Positions 10,576-23,530 are shown, numbered from the stretch's first letter. The stretch is 64,000 nt of DNA from Pseudophaeomoniella oleicola (GCA_003868215.1 QWDQ01000059.1:6850-70849); one strand, 5' to 3'. Program-made: numbers and translations. The notes: generated by a model not told the origin, from the letters alone.

Positions 10576-12565
10576 TCAATCCACCGATTCACTGAAGTAT
10601 CGCTTACTCCGAAACCTGCCTGCGGCCAGGCCTTTTGGATCCAACGGCTGCGGACCCGTATGGTGTACAATATGGGGTCGATATACGGCTTCCACCGGGG
10701 GTAACCAATCATCTAGGCCCAATGGGAAGTATTCATAGAGTTGGTCCGCAGTCCCACTTTGAACCGTCTCGTTTGGACTGCCGGAGAAGCTCAAGGTAGG
10801 CTGTAGTGACTTTGCAAGGCTAGGCGAAGTAAGAGCGCCCTTTACCGGTTTGCTGTTGCTCATACTGTTCAGACTTGGAATTGTAGCATTGGAAGGGGTG
10901 TGTGAGAGAAGGCGAGGTCGTTGTCGGGGTGGATCGGATAACTGAGGAGCGGAGACGGGGGCAGACGTAGGACTAGGCGACGTCCTTGCAAGAGATGCGG
11001 AAAATTGAGGCGAGGGATTGGATGTAGGAGCCTGGTTGGACATGGGTGGTGGAAAGCCCGTCACCGAACCTGGACTGCTCTCGTCATCGCTGAATGATAA
11101 GCTGATAGGGCCGCTGATGTTCATTGCGGCTGCGACGCCAGGATGAGCCATTGAAATCGAAGGAGACGATAGGGCAGAATTGGTGGGCCATGGTCCAGCC
11201 ACCTGCTGCGTTAGCGGCTGCGGGACGGACGACGAATGATATTGTTGAATAGGATACGTTGGTGTGGGGAGAGGTGTATTTGCCATTGGAGGCTGTGGTT
11301 CTTGCGACAAAGCTTTCCAATCGTCGAGATCGGGAGACGTTTGAGAAAGCTGATTGGAATCAAACTGGAAGACCATCTGCGGTACTTCCGAGGGCTCTGG
11401 AGACGACGTTCTCGCCTGCTTTGTGGGTCGTGGTGCACCGCCAGCGGATTCGCCCGTGGACGTCCTACTGATCGAAGGATGCAGCGCCTTCCTTGACGAG
11501 GCACTGATACTGAGGGGAAAGTCTTTCCTGGATTGGAAATTCCGAGGACTGCGTCCACGAACGATAATGGCACCTGATTGAGATTCGGCTATAGCAACCT
11601 TTGCACCCGTTGAGAGCGTTGCTACGACCTTGAGTCTAATCACAAAATGCTGTTGCAATTCTTTCCGCCGGCCGTTGTTGGCTGTGGCTATCCTGAACTG
11701 TAGTCTCTTCCACGTGATTGGAAACGACGCGTAATCAGCGTCCATATCTTGACCTGACATGGTATCCAACGGGATGGACGGTGGCTCTTTCTCGACCTTT
11801 TCTTCCGCCGAGGCGGTGCCACCACCTGCTGGGGTCTTCCATGGAACAGAAATGATCTTCACTGCGTTGCCCTCCACAGACTCGGTTGCTGAGATGGTGA
11901 GCTCCAGAGCTAGTATAGGTATGCGATCTCCTTGATCGGTCATGATATAACGTAGAGTCCGGGGTAACATGATCGTCCCCGTGATTTGAAAAAGATTCCG
12001 ACGATAGCAGGTCAACTCTGGCGGTGGTTGCGGCTGATCGGGGCCGTTCGCTGTGAATGGGCTTTCTGCAAGGAAAAACATGCCATGCATTTGAGCAGAA
12101 AGCGATAACGATGTCCTTCGTAACGAATAGTCTAACAAGGTGAAATTGTATACGGGTATGGAGAAGCTGAGTAGTTTATTGTCTCGTTCCACAGACGGCG
12201 TTTCCGGCGTCACTGCAGGATCTGATTGTTGCGTCGGATCATAGGGCGCCAATTGTTCGACGAAAGTCGAGTCGTCCATGCCGCTCGAGTACCGTTTGAG
12301 CAGCGCCGGGTGCTGCATATTCGTATGGGAAGCGAATGCCACATCGTCTCCACTGATACCTTGTCAGCTTTTCGCACTTATTCCATTCTGGCGCAGATTC
12401 CTTTCCAGCGCCTACTTACCTCAGGAACGTGTCGGTATCGAAGTTGGAATTTTGGTCCTGCAAGTCCATGCTCGGCAGCGAACTCATATAGTCAACGTTC
12501 TGCATGTTATTGAGCGACAAGGGGCTTGCCAGATACGACATTGACATGGTATCGAAGCCCTCCAT
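10576..12565 (-). CDS. ron1: NDT80/PhoG-family transcription factor, RON1-like
   Basis: A p53-like (NDT80/PhoG) DNA-binding factor. In Trichoderma reesei the NDT80-like RON1 activates the GlcNAc catabolic cluster, and here the gene sits next to the GH3 and deaminase genes of that pathway. Exons are 12565-12420 and 12352-10576 (intron 12419-12353, GT-AG), about 640 residues. The frame joins cleanly at FLS/GDDVAFAS, so the start is the ATG at 12565 (MEGFDTMSMSYL). The DNA-binding domain runs from about residue 105 to 335 and shows family hallmarks: LTCYRRNLFQITGTI near 161-175 and IIVRGRSPRNF near 330. The C-terminal 300 residues are Pro/Ser-rich and disordered. Assignment to RON1 rather than another NDT80 paralogue is an inference from context. 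Confidence 0.88.
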
Positions 12566-15487
12566 GGCGGCGGTTGCAGGAGCGACTGACTTGTCTGCGT
12601 GACTAGAGGGGGGACCACTTCTCCAGGAGGAGGTTGAGGCAGTGGTGTCAGCGTGAATCGGGTTGTCGCGAATTGAGCGCGACTCTTCTCCTTCGCTGCA
12701 TTGATATGGGGGAATGGGGCGCGTAGCAAGTCAGGACTGGTGAGAAAGATCAGATCTGATCTGGTCGGTGGTCGGTGGTCGGTGGTCAAGCGACAATCAC
12801 CACAATCGACAAGAAGAAGACACTGTACGGGATCGCTGTGGGGTGTGGGAGGAAGGGTGGGAGCAGGAGTGGGTGTGGCCGTTATGATTAGGTTGCCGAC
12901 GCAAAGCGAATGGGAAGGGAAGCATGTGGTAACGAACGAAGCGATACCAGTACTAAATTACTAGTAAACCTACCGCTCTCTTCAACCGAACTTTGCTTCC
13001 CGGCACTCACGAGCCCAGCAGGCGGATACCGTGGTACTATGTACGTAGTAGTTAATTTAAGGGTCCTTTCCTAGGTATCTTCTTTAACGACTTTTAACTG
13101 AGTCAAGTTATTCGTGAGTAAGTGACCTTTGGTGGGCAATCTCGATATGGTTTCATATCTACAACTAGGATAGGTAAGAGGCCCGAACTGGTTGATTCTC
13201 CATATCGTATTGTACAATAACCTGGAATGTATTCACAGTGCATGCGAATACTGTATACTGTATACTGTATCATAGTAACAAAGCCAAGGCTTCTCATCTT
13301 CACCGGATCACGCATCGCGCTACACTAAGGATCAAGCCGTTCATGCTGTACAGATTACAGTTCTTCTTGGCGATTGGCTTTCAAAGGACTCAAGATACCC
13401 AGGTCAGTTAGGTCAAGTAATATTCCGTAGGTACAAGTGGTTAGAACAATCAGATTTTTCTTACCGTAGTTACTGCTTCCTACAGCAGAGTCATGCGTTC
13501 GTAGTAACTTTAGTCTGCGTTAGGGAAACCCGTTCGTTTCCTGTTGCTGTGTGGGGGATCGCATCAGGGCAATTACCTTAGTTAACCTGTTGCCATATCG
13601 CAAGGTCCATTTCTCTAATTGCAAGGAGTGGGTTATTTCCTGCCACGTACGTATGTACCCTAGTAGTTGTACGTACAGTCCGGTAAGTTGGCGAGTGCTA
13701 CGTAGTAGGTCGCAAGCATCCAGAGCCGCCGAGGACAATCTCACCTTAATCACTGGACGATGGCTCCTATAGGCTAGGTACATACCCATCAGTGGCTACT
13801 GTTATGGGGTTCCCTTCCTCTTCGCAGAAGACATTCGCTGGATCTGTGGCTTGCTGTCTCGCTATTTTGACCAAAGTCTGCTGGACTCGCTTACTCCTTG
13901 ACTCGTTGGGCTGGTGGAAGGACGAACGAGGGTCCAAGTTTCTTTTTGCCTTCTTCGCTTCTTCCGAATGGGCCTTCTCCCACTCCTTCTACTCCTTCTA
14001 GTGGATTGCCTGTTCAGCGTTATCCTCGAGTAGGCAGTAAGTTGATTATTGACTTGGATCAGTTCGTCGCTCACCCCCGATCCCCGTCCGATAGAAATCA
14101 AAGCCAACCATGGGTTCATGAGAACATCCTTGCCCAATAATTGCCTTGTTGTAATAACATTGTAATTCTAGTGTGCCCTTTCGTGATCCTTTTCATCTCT
14201 TCCGGGTCGAGAGTTTCGGTGCATGATTTTCTTTAGTTCCCCTGACCCTCATGAACGAGTCTTCGCTTGAGGTCCTACGCATTTAGGCATTTCTTTATTC
14301 CCGAAGGCCAAGGCAACTTCCCCTTTCAACTTAACCTCGTTATGGCTTTACTAACTGACGGTAGATACCTGACAGTACCCATTTATACGCGTCCTCTTAC
14401 CTATAATTACCTAGGTGCCTCCTTTAGATATCTCACCTTCCCCACCCACAATCTCCTGCAAATGCCTAATCCTAATACCGACGACTTCTAAGCCCAAATC
14501 CTTCTAGTAGTAGAGCAAGCCTTGATGTGCCTTATTGTTTGATTCATGCCTGTACTTTGTTGCTAACTTACTGTGAAAGAAAAAGAAAGAAAGGAAGAGC
14601 GAGAGGGAGAGAAGGAGGGATGAAGGGAGGAAGAAGAGCGCGAAAGCTCGAGAAATAATGATAAATACAGAGAGACAGGGAAGAACAAGACTGACGAATG
14701 CCTGGATCCATAATGGTGTGCTGAACCGTTATCATGTTTTGTTTTACCTGATATGCTGAATCAAGCCGGAATCTCATCTTAGTCTGAAGAGGCTATACAT
14801 ATCTACAGTAGAAGAAGACTGTGTAGGTGCGCCGTGCTTGATAAAGGATATATGGTACATGGCATGTCAAATCAATGGATAGATGTGAGTCGTTATATAG
14901 ACCTGTTATCGTGCGTGGGTTTGATGTGCCTACAAGCACCCATGGGCAACGCCACCGTGTCGAGTATAGGAGGATTTTATGACGCTGAGGCTGAAGTTAT
15001 GCCGAAGAAGCCGTGTGCGACATGATTCGAGGCTCACTGCATAAGCATGAACCGCGAAGAGGATCCGTGATTCGAATATCCAAGTATAACCCTGAGGTAA
15101 TTACCTAGCTAAGGCAAATTGCGGATTGCGATCTCCGTCGTCTTTGGCCCCTCTCCTGGAAGAATGGAAGGTTCATTGGGAGGGCCAACCAAGACACCAT
15201 GAACTGTTGTTACAGGTTCTGCATCATGCGCTAGTGTAGTCTCGGAGATGCCGAGAGGCGGAAGCATAAGAAAAGAGGTATACGCAAAGAATCAAAAGCT
15301 GACAAGTAACAGAAAAGAAGACTAACGACCCAAATAACAACCGCTCTGATTGCGCTTTATAAAACAGACGTTTCAGGTTCATGACGGAGGCATCATGCTC
15401 CACGATGATGCATCACTGCTGATTTCTTCAAAACTGTGTAAGATCGTGAAACCCATCGAAACCAAGCTATCAAAATGTTCGTCGCCA
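12566..15487. promoter_or_regulatory. Long upstream region of the NDT80-like gene
   Basis: Nearly 3 kb without a supportable gene lie between the regulator's start and the 3' end of the GH3 gene. The first 250 bp upstream of the ATG are rich in short CACC/GGTC repeats. A seven-base TATACTG unit is repeated three times near 13247-13272, and TACGTAGTA palindromes occur near 13036 and 13704. Small open frames (60-90 codons) show no family features. The length is in keeping with a long regulated promoter and 5' leader. Confidence 0.5.
13247..13272 (+). repeat. Short tandem repeat (TATACTG)x3
   Basis: Three consecutive copies of a seven-base unit in the upstream region of the NDT80-like gene. Confidence 0.8.
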
Positions 15488-18400
15488 TCAACCTATATTT
15501 TCACAATTTAGCGGATCATTGCTTTGAAACATCGGTCCCGCCCTCTTCCGCGCAAGAGGAGCTGGCCTTCCGCCCCGGGCAAAAAAGAAAACCGGGGAAG
15601 CTGAACGATGGGAGACATGCAGCCGAAAAAGACCAAAGCAAGAACAGGGGATAAAAAGATGGAGGCTTACACAATCCAAGATTACTTCGTTTGCACCTTG
15701 GTTCTTGATCTGCCGAATTCCCAATAGGATCAACCCCTGCATTAAGGTCGCACTCTCTTCAATCGCTGTTGGCGAGATGACCGGGTTGCTGATTCCGCCA
15801 CTCAAGCCCGTCGTCCGAGTCATGGCAGGAGTGAACCGTGCCAGTTTCGAGTCTGCTTTGTAAAGCAATACCGTGCCCAGAATCATACCGTCGGCCGGCC
15901 GTTTGGCTCGAATGATTCCACACGACGTTTTGTCTTCTAACGCCATCTTGTAGATCTCAATGTTGCCGAGTCGGTTATGCGTACGGACGTGGTCAAGCAC
16001 CGCAACTTGATACTCCGGCCCGTGCACTAGATCGTACTGCACTTCAGGGGATTTGATGCTGCGTTTCAGCCCGTCGGGAAGACTCCAGGTCGACAGATTG
16101 CGAAGGATCATTCTGCATACCGGTCGAGCATTCGCCGTGTTCCAGCCCACATTGGCAAACCACTGTCGTAGCCGTTTCCTTTCCACGCCATTGCCGGTCG
16201 GAATGCCTAGGTAGATACTTGGAAGACGAGAACCAATGTGAAAGCGCTTGATACCTCGGCGTTGCAACAAGCTGCGGACCGCGCGATTGTGGAGAGAATG
16301 GCCGATCGAGAGCTTGCGCCGGGACGGGTCGACCAACAAGGTCCCGATAACACCAACACCGCTGGAAGGAAAGTAGTAGGTCGTGCAAAATCCGTAGAGA
16401 TCTTTGGTGCTTGAATTGCGGACCACAAAATGAGCTTCTTCGATGGATGGATTTTGCAGCAGAAACGTCGAAGCCGTGACCCCAGCGAGCTCGGATGGTT
16501 GGATATCTGAACTTCGTTCTTCTCGAATTGAATCCAGTAGCACATCGAGTGGCTTGTGATCTCGTTCCTCATTCCAGTTCTCGACCAGCCAATGCTGTCT
16601 CGCCGATGCTAGTTTCTGACTTTGGTTAATCGTACCTGGTAAGGATCCTGTCGGAGACAGCTCCCCATAGAGTACTTTGACCAAGGCATGCTGAGCCGTC
16701 TCGGTGAAGTCATAGGAGCATATGTATGTCCCAATGGACGTATCTGTAGTAAAGTCATATGGTGAGCTGACGGCTACAGCAATGAAAGGCATCTCTTTGC
16801 GCTCTCCCGATGACGTGAAATGCATCTTACATAGCGTCGACACATGTTTTGTGAATCCTTGTTGATATAAATTTCTGTTGGCGTCGGCCGTGACGATAAT
16901 GACGGCCCCCGCACGACTGATTAGATCTTCATGAGCTGGACGGAGGCCATTAGCCGTGTAAGAAGTGTGTAGAACCCTTCCGTTCCGCTGACGAGCAAGG
17001 GCTCTGCCAAGTTCTCTGAAGACCTGTTCGCCACTTATCATAGAGGCACTCGAATGCCAAGTAGCTGGCGGAGACGAAGACATTTCGCGCGCATGCTCTG
17101 CAGCTGTCTTGGATGCAGCTGAAGCCGGTAATGGTTTCAGTAGAGGTGTCAACAGAAGTAGTTCTTCATTGGAATCAATGACATTGCTGAGCGGGAGAAG
17201 ATGCCTTTGATCACGCACAACTGTGATGGAGGAGTTGTATGCCTTCGTAGATAGCTGTGTATGCAGCGGCTGGAGTTCTGCAAGCATGTTGATCCCCCCG
17301 GGATTGAGGGCTTTTCCCCAGGACGTGATCTTTGATTTTACTTGCAAGATCCGTTGAAGGGATCGGCGAATTAGCGTTCGATCAATCATGCCATTTTCCA
17401 GTCCCAGTTTGAGGCCGCCAATGGCTTCTTGTTGTACAGGATAAGAGCGGCAGATCAGGATAATATCACACCCAGCCTTAGCAGCCATCACTGTCCCCTG
17501 GCCAACTCCAATATTCTTACTTAAAGCGTCCATCTCGAGACACTCTGATACCACGACCCCAGGAAAGCGAAGATCGCGGCGAAGCAATCCGCCTACAACT
17601 TGTTCAGATAAGCATGCATGCATTACGTCCATATTTTCCGACGACATAGCGACACCGCCAACCATCATTGCCTCCATGCCTCTTGTGATGGCGTTACGGA
17701 AAGGCACTAGAGCACTCACGCTGAGCTGCTCTACCGAGTCTGTGATCGTAGGTACATCTGTAAGAGCGCCAAGGAACTCGAGGTTTCCATATGATGGAAA
17801 ATGCTTTCCACAAGTAGCCAAGCCGGCTTCCTGATAGCCTTTCATGCATTCAACCGCATAGGCTGAGGCCTGCTGAGGGTCGTCGCCAAAGGCACGAACT
17901 CCTAAAGGTTGATTTCGAGCATTCGTCAACACATCCAGCACGGGACCCAGTATCCAGTTGACACCAACGGCGCTAAGTTCCTGTCCTGTCGCTTTAGCTA
18001 CCTCTCGGGCGAGCTTCTTAGAGCCTGTGGCAGCGAGGCCCATCGCCGACGGGAACTGTCGGATGTAGATCTCATCATAGAGACTGTTGACGCCGCCGTT
18101 CTCCTGATCGAGGGCGATAGCCAGTGGCACAGGATGGCCGGCATTATGAGCAATCCTCTGCAATTCGAGGACCAGACGGGTAGTATCCTCGGCGGCTGTA
18201 GGTTTGGTCAGTCCTGTGGCCTCCAGTCAAGCAGATAAGCAGGGAACAATACATCTTAGATTTTTGGCCGTTAGTAATATAGAGCCAATGTGATAATCTT
18301 CAATCAAGGACTTGATCTGAGGCGTCACCGTCGTGCCATCAAAGCCCATCATGAACAGCTGGCCCATTTGCCTGCATGCGGCAATTAGCACGTGTTCCCC

Positions 18401-18504
18401 GTCCACGTGGAGAGGGGGGGGGGGGGTCCCATTATCCTGGGGTCTCAGTCTCACCTGTTCTCATCCGCCCAGACCGGGGCCAGCTGCTCCTCGGTGAAAG
18501 CCAT
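15488..18504 (-). CDS. nag3: GH3 beta-N-acetylglucosaminidase fused to GNAT domain
   Basis: A bifunctional protein known from fungi: a family 3 glycoside hydrolase releasing GlcNAc, followed by a GNAT acetyltransferase-like domain. Exons read 18504-18455, 18371-18253 and 18195-15671, with introns 18454-18372 and 18252-18196. The joins MAFTEEQLAPVWADEN-RQMGQLFMMGF and TAKNLR-SAEDTTRLV are in frame. No signal peptide is seen, so the enzyme should be intracellular. GH3 motifs are CGKHFPSYGN (about 186-194, acid/base His) and VVVSECLEMDA (about 271-280). At the usual nucleophile Asp position the sequence has Glu274. GNAT-like sequence starts near 665 (GVIGTLLVDPSRRKLSIGHSLH). A good donor follows ILDC at 15671, so the last residues lie in an exon I could not place; the frame itself runs open to 15488. 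It shares a promoter with the divergent deaminase gene. Confidence 0.9.
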
Positions 18505-19793
18505 GTTCCGACCGAGAGCGAGCTACGGCTAAGCCGCAGCATGCGGTCTCACCGTGTCGGTGATCGAGGTCGTAGCCAGTTTGCTAAGAAAAGCATTGAC
18601 GCGAGATCAATCTATGCTGCGTGCTTTGCTGAAGATCAAAGTTGGTCTCCTTAGCAGAATCGGGTAATCATGATCAGCAACGGTGCGTGTTCGGCAATCA
18701 GATGGGATCGATAAGCGGAGTCGAGCGTAAGCGGTCGAGCAACGTTACAGCTCACAGGTTCAAGTATTAGTCAAGGGAATTCCTCGGGTATTGGGATTGG
18801 TGTACTACGTAGTAGAGAGGTTGATTTGGGTTCAGGGAGGTCGGATAGTACTGTAACTGCAGTTAACTGGACTTGGTAGGGGTTGGTTGGTGGTAGAAGA
18901 GGGTTTCATCCATCGATGCGAAAGGAAACCAAGACCGAAGGGCGAGAGGGCGAGAAGGGAAGATCCGAGAATTGGAGGCCCCTAAGCGATTAGTAAGGGG
19001 AGGATCATCGGAGGATCAGAGAGGATCCCGCTGATGTTACATCCCGGCAAACATGCCTATTACGGGTGGTCCTCTTATCAAATCTGATCTGGAGAGATCT
19101 TCACCTTTGCAACTGATCAGACCACACCAAATCCATCCAAACCCATCCAAATCCAACCAATTCCAAAGAGGATCCTTTGAATCAAGAATCCGTGCTATTG
19201 GTAACTGTGAGCAATGGTTCCCATCAAATCTACCTTGTTTCCGTCTTATTGGTCCAACCTTCCTTGTCGAAGCTTTTCGTTACAAAGTGGTACTTCACCA
19301 TTGTACATTGTAAGTTGATGTGATGGTAGCCAACGAGGAGTGGCATAGGACCCATGAGGTCGTGTCCCCGATTATTCGAATCCCTTCATCAGCTACCACA
19401 TGGTACTTTGGTATCTATCTCTGGATGGCGTCACAATTCAGGTTAGTTTGAGGAAGCACTCCTGACCGCCGCACCGTGATGTGATGGCATGTTGTACGCT
19501 TTTCATTGGCTCCAGTTTGAATGTTACCGTGGTTCTGGCTGATTTGTCGGGCCACGGAGCACTTGCCGCCAACGTGCTTTCATACGCCATGCCCCAGATT
19601 TAGGGTCTATTTCGGACCATCGCGCGGTCTTATCAGTAGGTTTCGTCTAGATCGCCGACATTTTTCTTTTCCTCGTCAAGTTCCTTCCTCTCGTCAAGAG
19701 ATATTTCTACTGTAATATCCTATACTATTCTCTTATTCCTCATCGATTCTCCTGCTTTAGAACGTGACTTGAGCGACCCTGCTGTTGTGCATC
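18505..19793. promoter_or_regulatory. Bidirectional promoter of GH3-GNAT and deaminase genes
   Basis: About 1.3 kb separate the two divergent GlcNAc genes. The stretch has many GATC-containing words (around 18670-18720 and 19000-19125), a GATAAG at about 18710, a TACTACGTAGTAG palindrome near 18802 and short ATCCAA/ACCAAT repeats near 19130-19165. I found no clear NDT80 element (CACAAA core) by eye. Confidence 0.5.
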
Positions 19794-21018
19794 ATGCGTC
19801 TAATTATCAGAGACACGGCCAAAGACGCCTCGGCGTATATCGCGGAATACATCATCCAGAGAATACAGGAGTTTGCGCCTACCCCAGAGAAGCCATTTGT
19901 GCTCGGCCTACCCACTGGCAGCAGTCCGGAGACAATCTATAGAATCCTGGTGAAGGAGTACAAGGCTGGCAACATATCCTTCGAAAATGTCATAACGTTC
20001 AATATGGTATGCCGTGGAACTACTCGTTTTGAAGTCCCTAGATCAGAAGATACTGACAGTGGAAGGACGAATATGTTGGACTGCCACGCGATCACCCTGA
20101 GAGCTACCATAGCTTCATGTACAAGCATTTCTTCTCCCACGTGAATATCGACCCCAAAAACATCAACATTTTGAACGGAAATGCACCAGACTTGAAGGCC
20201 GAGTGCGATGCCTACGAAGAAAAGATCAAGGCTGCCGGCGGCATTGAACTCTTTTTGGGCGGAATTGGACCCGACGGACATATTGCATTTAATGAGCCAG
20301 GCTCAAGTCTTGCATCAAGAACGAGGGTTAAGACATTAGCCGAAGACACCATTCGGGCCAATTCGCGATTTTTTGAAAACGACACATCCAAGGTTCCCCG
20401 AATGGCATTGACGGTGGGTATTCAGACCGTCCTTGACGCCCGAGAAGTTGTCATCATCATCACCGGAGCCCACAAGTCTCTTGCCCTGCAAAAATGTGTC
20501 GAGGGAGGTGTAAATCACATGTGGACGTTATCGGCCCTCCAGCTCCACCCTCAACCATTGATCGTTGTGGATGAAGATGCCACGCTCGAGCTTCAAGTGA
20601 AGACCGTCAAGGTAATACTAATCGCTTCCCGCAAGTCAAGCGTGCTGAAACTAACTCCTTCCAGTACTTCAAATCCATCGAACACGTCCAACTCACCAGC
20701 ACAAGCCACGCCTCCAACCGAGTCCCCCTGAAATCCGCGTCCACCGCCACAAAGAACGCAATCGACCCTCAAACGCCGACGAAATCCGTCCCTAACATTG
20801 CCGCTCAGATCAAAGACCTCAAAATCGACACGGAGAAACGCCCACGGATGGTCGAAGATGGAGAATTGACCCCCGATAGCATGTCGTCACGCATCCACGA
20901 CTCCGGAATCGCCCTGGATACCCCGCAGAAAGACGACGCGATCTTTGACCGCATGGCCAACAGACTTGGTGCCGGAAGTCCTAGCGTGATGGCCGGCGGT
21001 ATTGGGGGTGCTGCATAA
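19794..21018 (+). CDS. dam1: Glucosamine-6-phosphate deaminase
   Basis: Converts glucosamine-6-phosphate to fructose-6-phosphate and ammonia, the last dedicated step of GlcNAc catabolism. Exons are 19794-20006, 20066-20611 and 20665-21018, giving 370 residues. Introns 20007-20065 and 20612-20664 are GT-AG. The substrate loop reads [13 protein letters not shown]. The first intron falls directly before the catalytic Asp72 (FNM/DEYVGL). Asp141, His143 and Glu148 lie in [14 protein letters not shown], with the same numbering as Escherichia coli NagB. The start is the ATG giving MRLIIRD; an upstream in-frame TTG is ignored. After the catalytic core (to about residue 265) there is a polar tail of about 100 residues, absent from NagB and probably disordered. 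Divergent from the GH3-GNAT gene. Confidence 0.95.
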
Positions 21019-22036
21019 CCGACTCTGCTCAACAGACACGTTGATATGCAGATTGGTCGCATTTATTCATGACTGTTTACTCGTTGTATCCAAGCCTTTT
21101 GCCCTCTTACCTATTTACCAATCCTTCTTTTTTCAGCGGGACGAAAATCCATCATCAGAATTTTCCTACAAATGGCGTAACTGTGTCCTTTTTTTTCATT
21201 TGCAATTGCCCGCCTTTTTGATTTCTTTCTTCGTTCTTTCGGGGTTACTACTACCATCACTGCTGCTACTTCTCATCTGATTTCGGGAACGAACGGAACG
21301 GCAACGGATTGGAAACGACGTTGGTTGTGGAGATAGAGAAAGAGAGAGAGAGAGAGAGGAGACAGGAGAAAGCAGAAAAAAAGAGAAGATATTTATTAGT
21401 CTAGTTGGTTAATGGTGAACCGGGTCGCCCCATGGAGCTGTGAATGCGAAAAGAGCTTCAAGAGTATCTAGTAATAGGTTACCTATCTATCTACCTACAT
21501 ACCTTTCTACATGGGTCCTCAATAAGAAGAGGAAGAACGAGAACGAGAACCGGAACGAGAACGTAAATGACGCGATTATGTAATAATGCATGTTCTATAA
21601 TTTCTATGAGAATTGAAATGAAATCTAATGAATCAAACAATCTTTCTTTCTTTCTTTTTTTTCCTTTTTCCCGTTTTTGATGGATTATCTCGGTGGCTAT
21701 GTACCTAACATTAGGTAGGTAGATACTATATACCTAAGTACCTAGATAGGTACCCAACCGAGCGAGAATTCCCGTCGATGGGGGTGGTTAGTGGTTCAGG
21801 AGGAGAGGGTGGGCAGGCAGATGAGTAAGACGTGTGTCTGTACATAGAATCGTTATTACGAGTAATATTGACATGGATTGTTTTTTCTGGGAGTTTGCGC
21901 CGTCTAAAAAGAAGTCGTGTCGTTGACGCCCTCATGGAATATAAAAACCGGAAAATTTCGTACATCCTCTTAACGTGTAAATAGGTAGTTGGTCCGATCT
22001 ATCTCTTTTCATTCACTCTTAGCGAAACCCGCAACA
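21019..22036. other. Convergent intergenic region
   Basis: The 3' flanks of the deaminase and aldehyde dehydrogenase genes. The region contains a GA microsatellite near 21336-21360, GAAC/GAGAAC repeats near 21535-21565, a TTTC run near 21640-21660 and a cluster of TACCTA/TAGGTA words at 21475-21505 and 21710-21755. No gene is supported. Confidence 0.65.
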
Positions 22037-23530
22037 TCATAACTTTGAAAAGGCCGTAGCTACGCTGCCACTCATATCCACCAATGTACTCTTATTCCTG
22101 ACCCAAGCCTCGATCCCCCTTCTGCCGTTCTCTACGCCGACACCGCTCATCTTCCACCCACCGACACTCATTTCCGCGGGACTCTCGCCCCAGGTGTTGA
22201 TCCAGGTGATACCCGCTTCCAGCTGGGCGATCACTTTGTGGCACACGTTCAGGTCTTTGCCGAAGACACCGGCAGCGAGGCCAAGGGGCGTCGCGTTGGC
22301 GCGGGTGATAACTTCGTCAACGGTATCGTAGCTGAGAATGCAGAGGACCGGGCCGAAGATTTCTTCGGTGACGATCTTCATGGAGTCTGTACAGTCGGTG
22401 AAGACTGTTGGAGTGACCCAGTAACCGGAGCTGAACTTCGACGGAAGATTGGGGGGTGCGGACGGACCGCCGTGGAGTAAAGTAGCCTTGTCAACGTTGA
22501 TACCATGTTCGATGTAGGAGAGTACTTTTTCATGATGGGGTTTGGAGACGAGGGGTCCGTAGTTGGTTGCTGGGTCGTGGAGATCTCCGGGGCGGATATA
22601 TGACAGCTTCTCGAGGAGGCGCTTTTCAAAGGCCTCTTTCATCGAAGCTGGAACGAAGACACGGGTGCCGTTTGTACAAACTTGGCCGGTACTGAAGAAG
22701 TTGGCCATGATGGCGCCGTCGACGGCATTTTCGAGGTCAGCATCTGGTAGGATGATGGCAGGAGATTTGCCGCCAAGTTCCATCGTCACGTATTTCATAC
22801 CGCCTGCGGCAGAGCCAGCAACCTTTCGGCCTGTGCTTACCTGCCCGGTAAACGAGACCTTTGCGATGGAAGGATGGGACGTGAGATATGCGCCAACGTC
22901 GCCAGCGCCGTTGACGATGTTGAAGACACCCGCCGGGAGTCCAGCTTCGGTATAGATGTCTGCTAATATTTGGCCATGCAGCGGTGTGAATTCGCTGGGC
23001 TTATATATCATGGTGTTTCCAGCCGCGAGGCAGGGTGCGGATTTCCACAAGGCGATCTGAATGGGATAGTTCCAAGCTCCAATTCCCGCACAGACGCCCA
23101 ACGCTTCCTTCCTGGTGTAGACCCACGCGTCTTCGCGAAGTTGTGTAGTTTCGCCATTAAGACCGCCACCGCCCACCAGATTTGCGAAGTATTCGAGTAC
23201 ATCAGCACCAGTCACAACGTCTACAGTGCTTGTCTCTGAAAACGCCTTTCCTGTGTCTTGAGTTTCTACCTTCGCGATCTCATCATTCCTTTCTCTGAGA
23301 AGCTGCACAGCTTTGAGCAATATCCTCGAACGGGCAATTGCTGGGGTGGTCGACCAGGATTTAAATGCGGCTTGAGCAGATGATATGGCAGCATCAATGT
23401 CTTCATGGGTTGCAGAATGAATATCAGCTTGAGGAGAGCCTGTCGAGGGATCTATCGACTGGAACACAGGTCCATTGGCATTGTGAACCTTGCCATTGTA
23501 GTACGAATGACGAGCGGCGTGGGGAGCCAT
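22037..23530 (-). CDS. Betaine aldehyde dehydrogenase
   Basis: An NAD(P)-dependent aldehyde dehydrogenase, most likely oxidising betaine aldehyde to glycine betaine. The single exon encodes 497 residues, full length for the family, starting [14 protein letters not shown]. Catalytic features are ELGGKSP (general base Glu251) and [10 protein letters not shown] (nucleophile Cys285). The cofactor region holds [23 protein letters not shown] and [11 protein letters not shown]. The betaine assignment rests mainly on the divergent neighbour, a choline oxidase. Other small-aldehyde substrates remain possible. Confidence 0.9.
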   Translation of the reverse strand: MAPHAARHSYYNGKVHNANGPVFQSIDPSTGSPQADIHSATHEDIDAAISSAQAAFKSWSTTPAIARSRILLKAVQLLRERNDEIAKVETQDTGKAFSETSTVDVVTGADVLEYFANLVGGGGLNGETTQLREDAWVYTRKEALGVCAGIGAWNYPIQIALWKSAPCLAAGNTMIYKPSEFTPLHGQILADIYTEAGLPAGVFNIVNGAGDVGAYLTSHPSIAKVSFTGQVSTGRKVAGSAAGGMKYVTMELGGKSPAIILPDADLENAVDGAIMANFFSTGQVCTNGTRVFVPASMKEAFEKRLLEKLSYIRPGDLHDPATNYGPLVSKPHHEKVLSYIEHGINVDKATLLHGGPSAPPNLPSKFSSGYWVTPTVFTDCTDSMKIVTEEIFGPVLCILSYDTVDEVITRANATPLGLAAGVFGKDLNVCHKVIAQLEAGITWINTWGESPAEMSVGGWKMSGVGVENGRRGIEAWVRNKSTLVDMSGSVATAFSKL

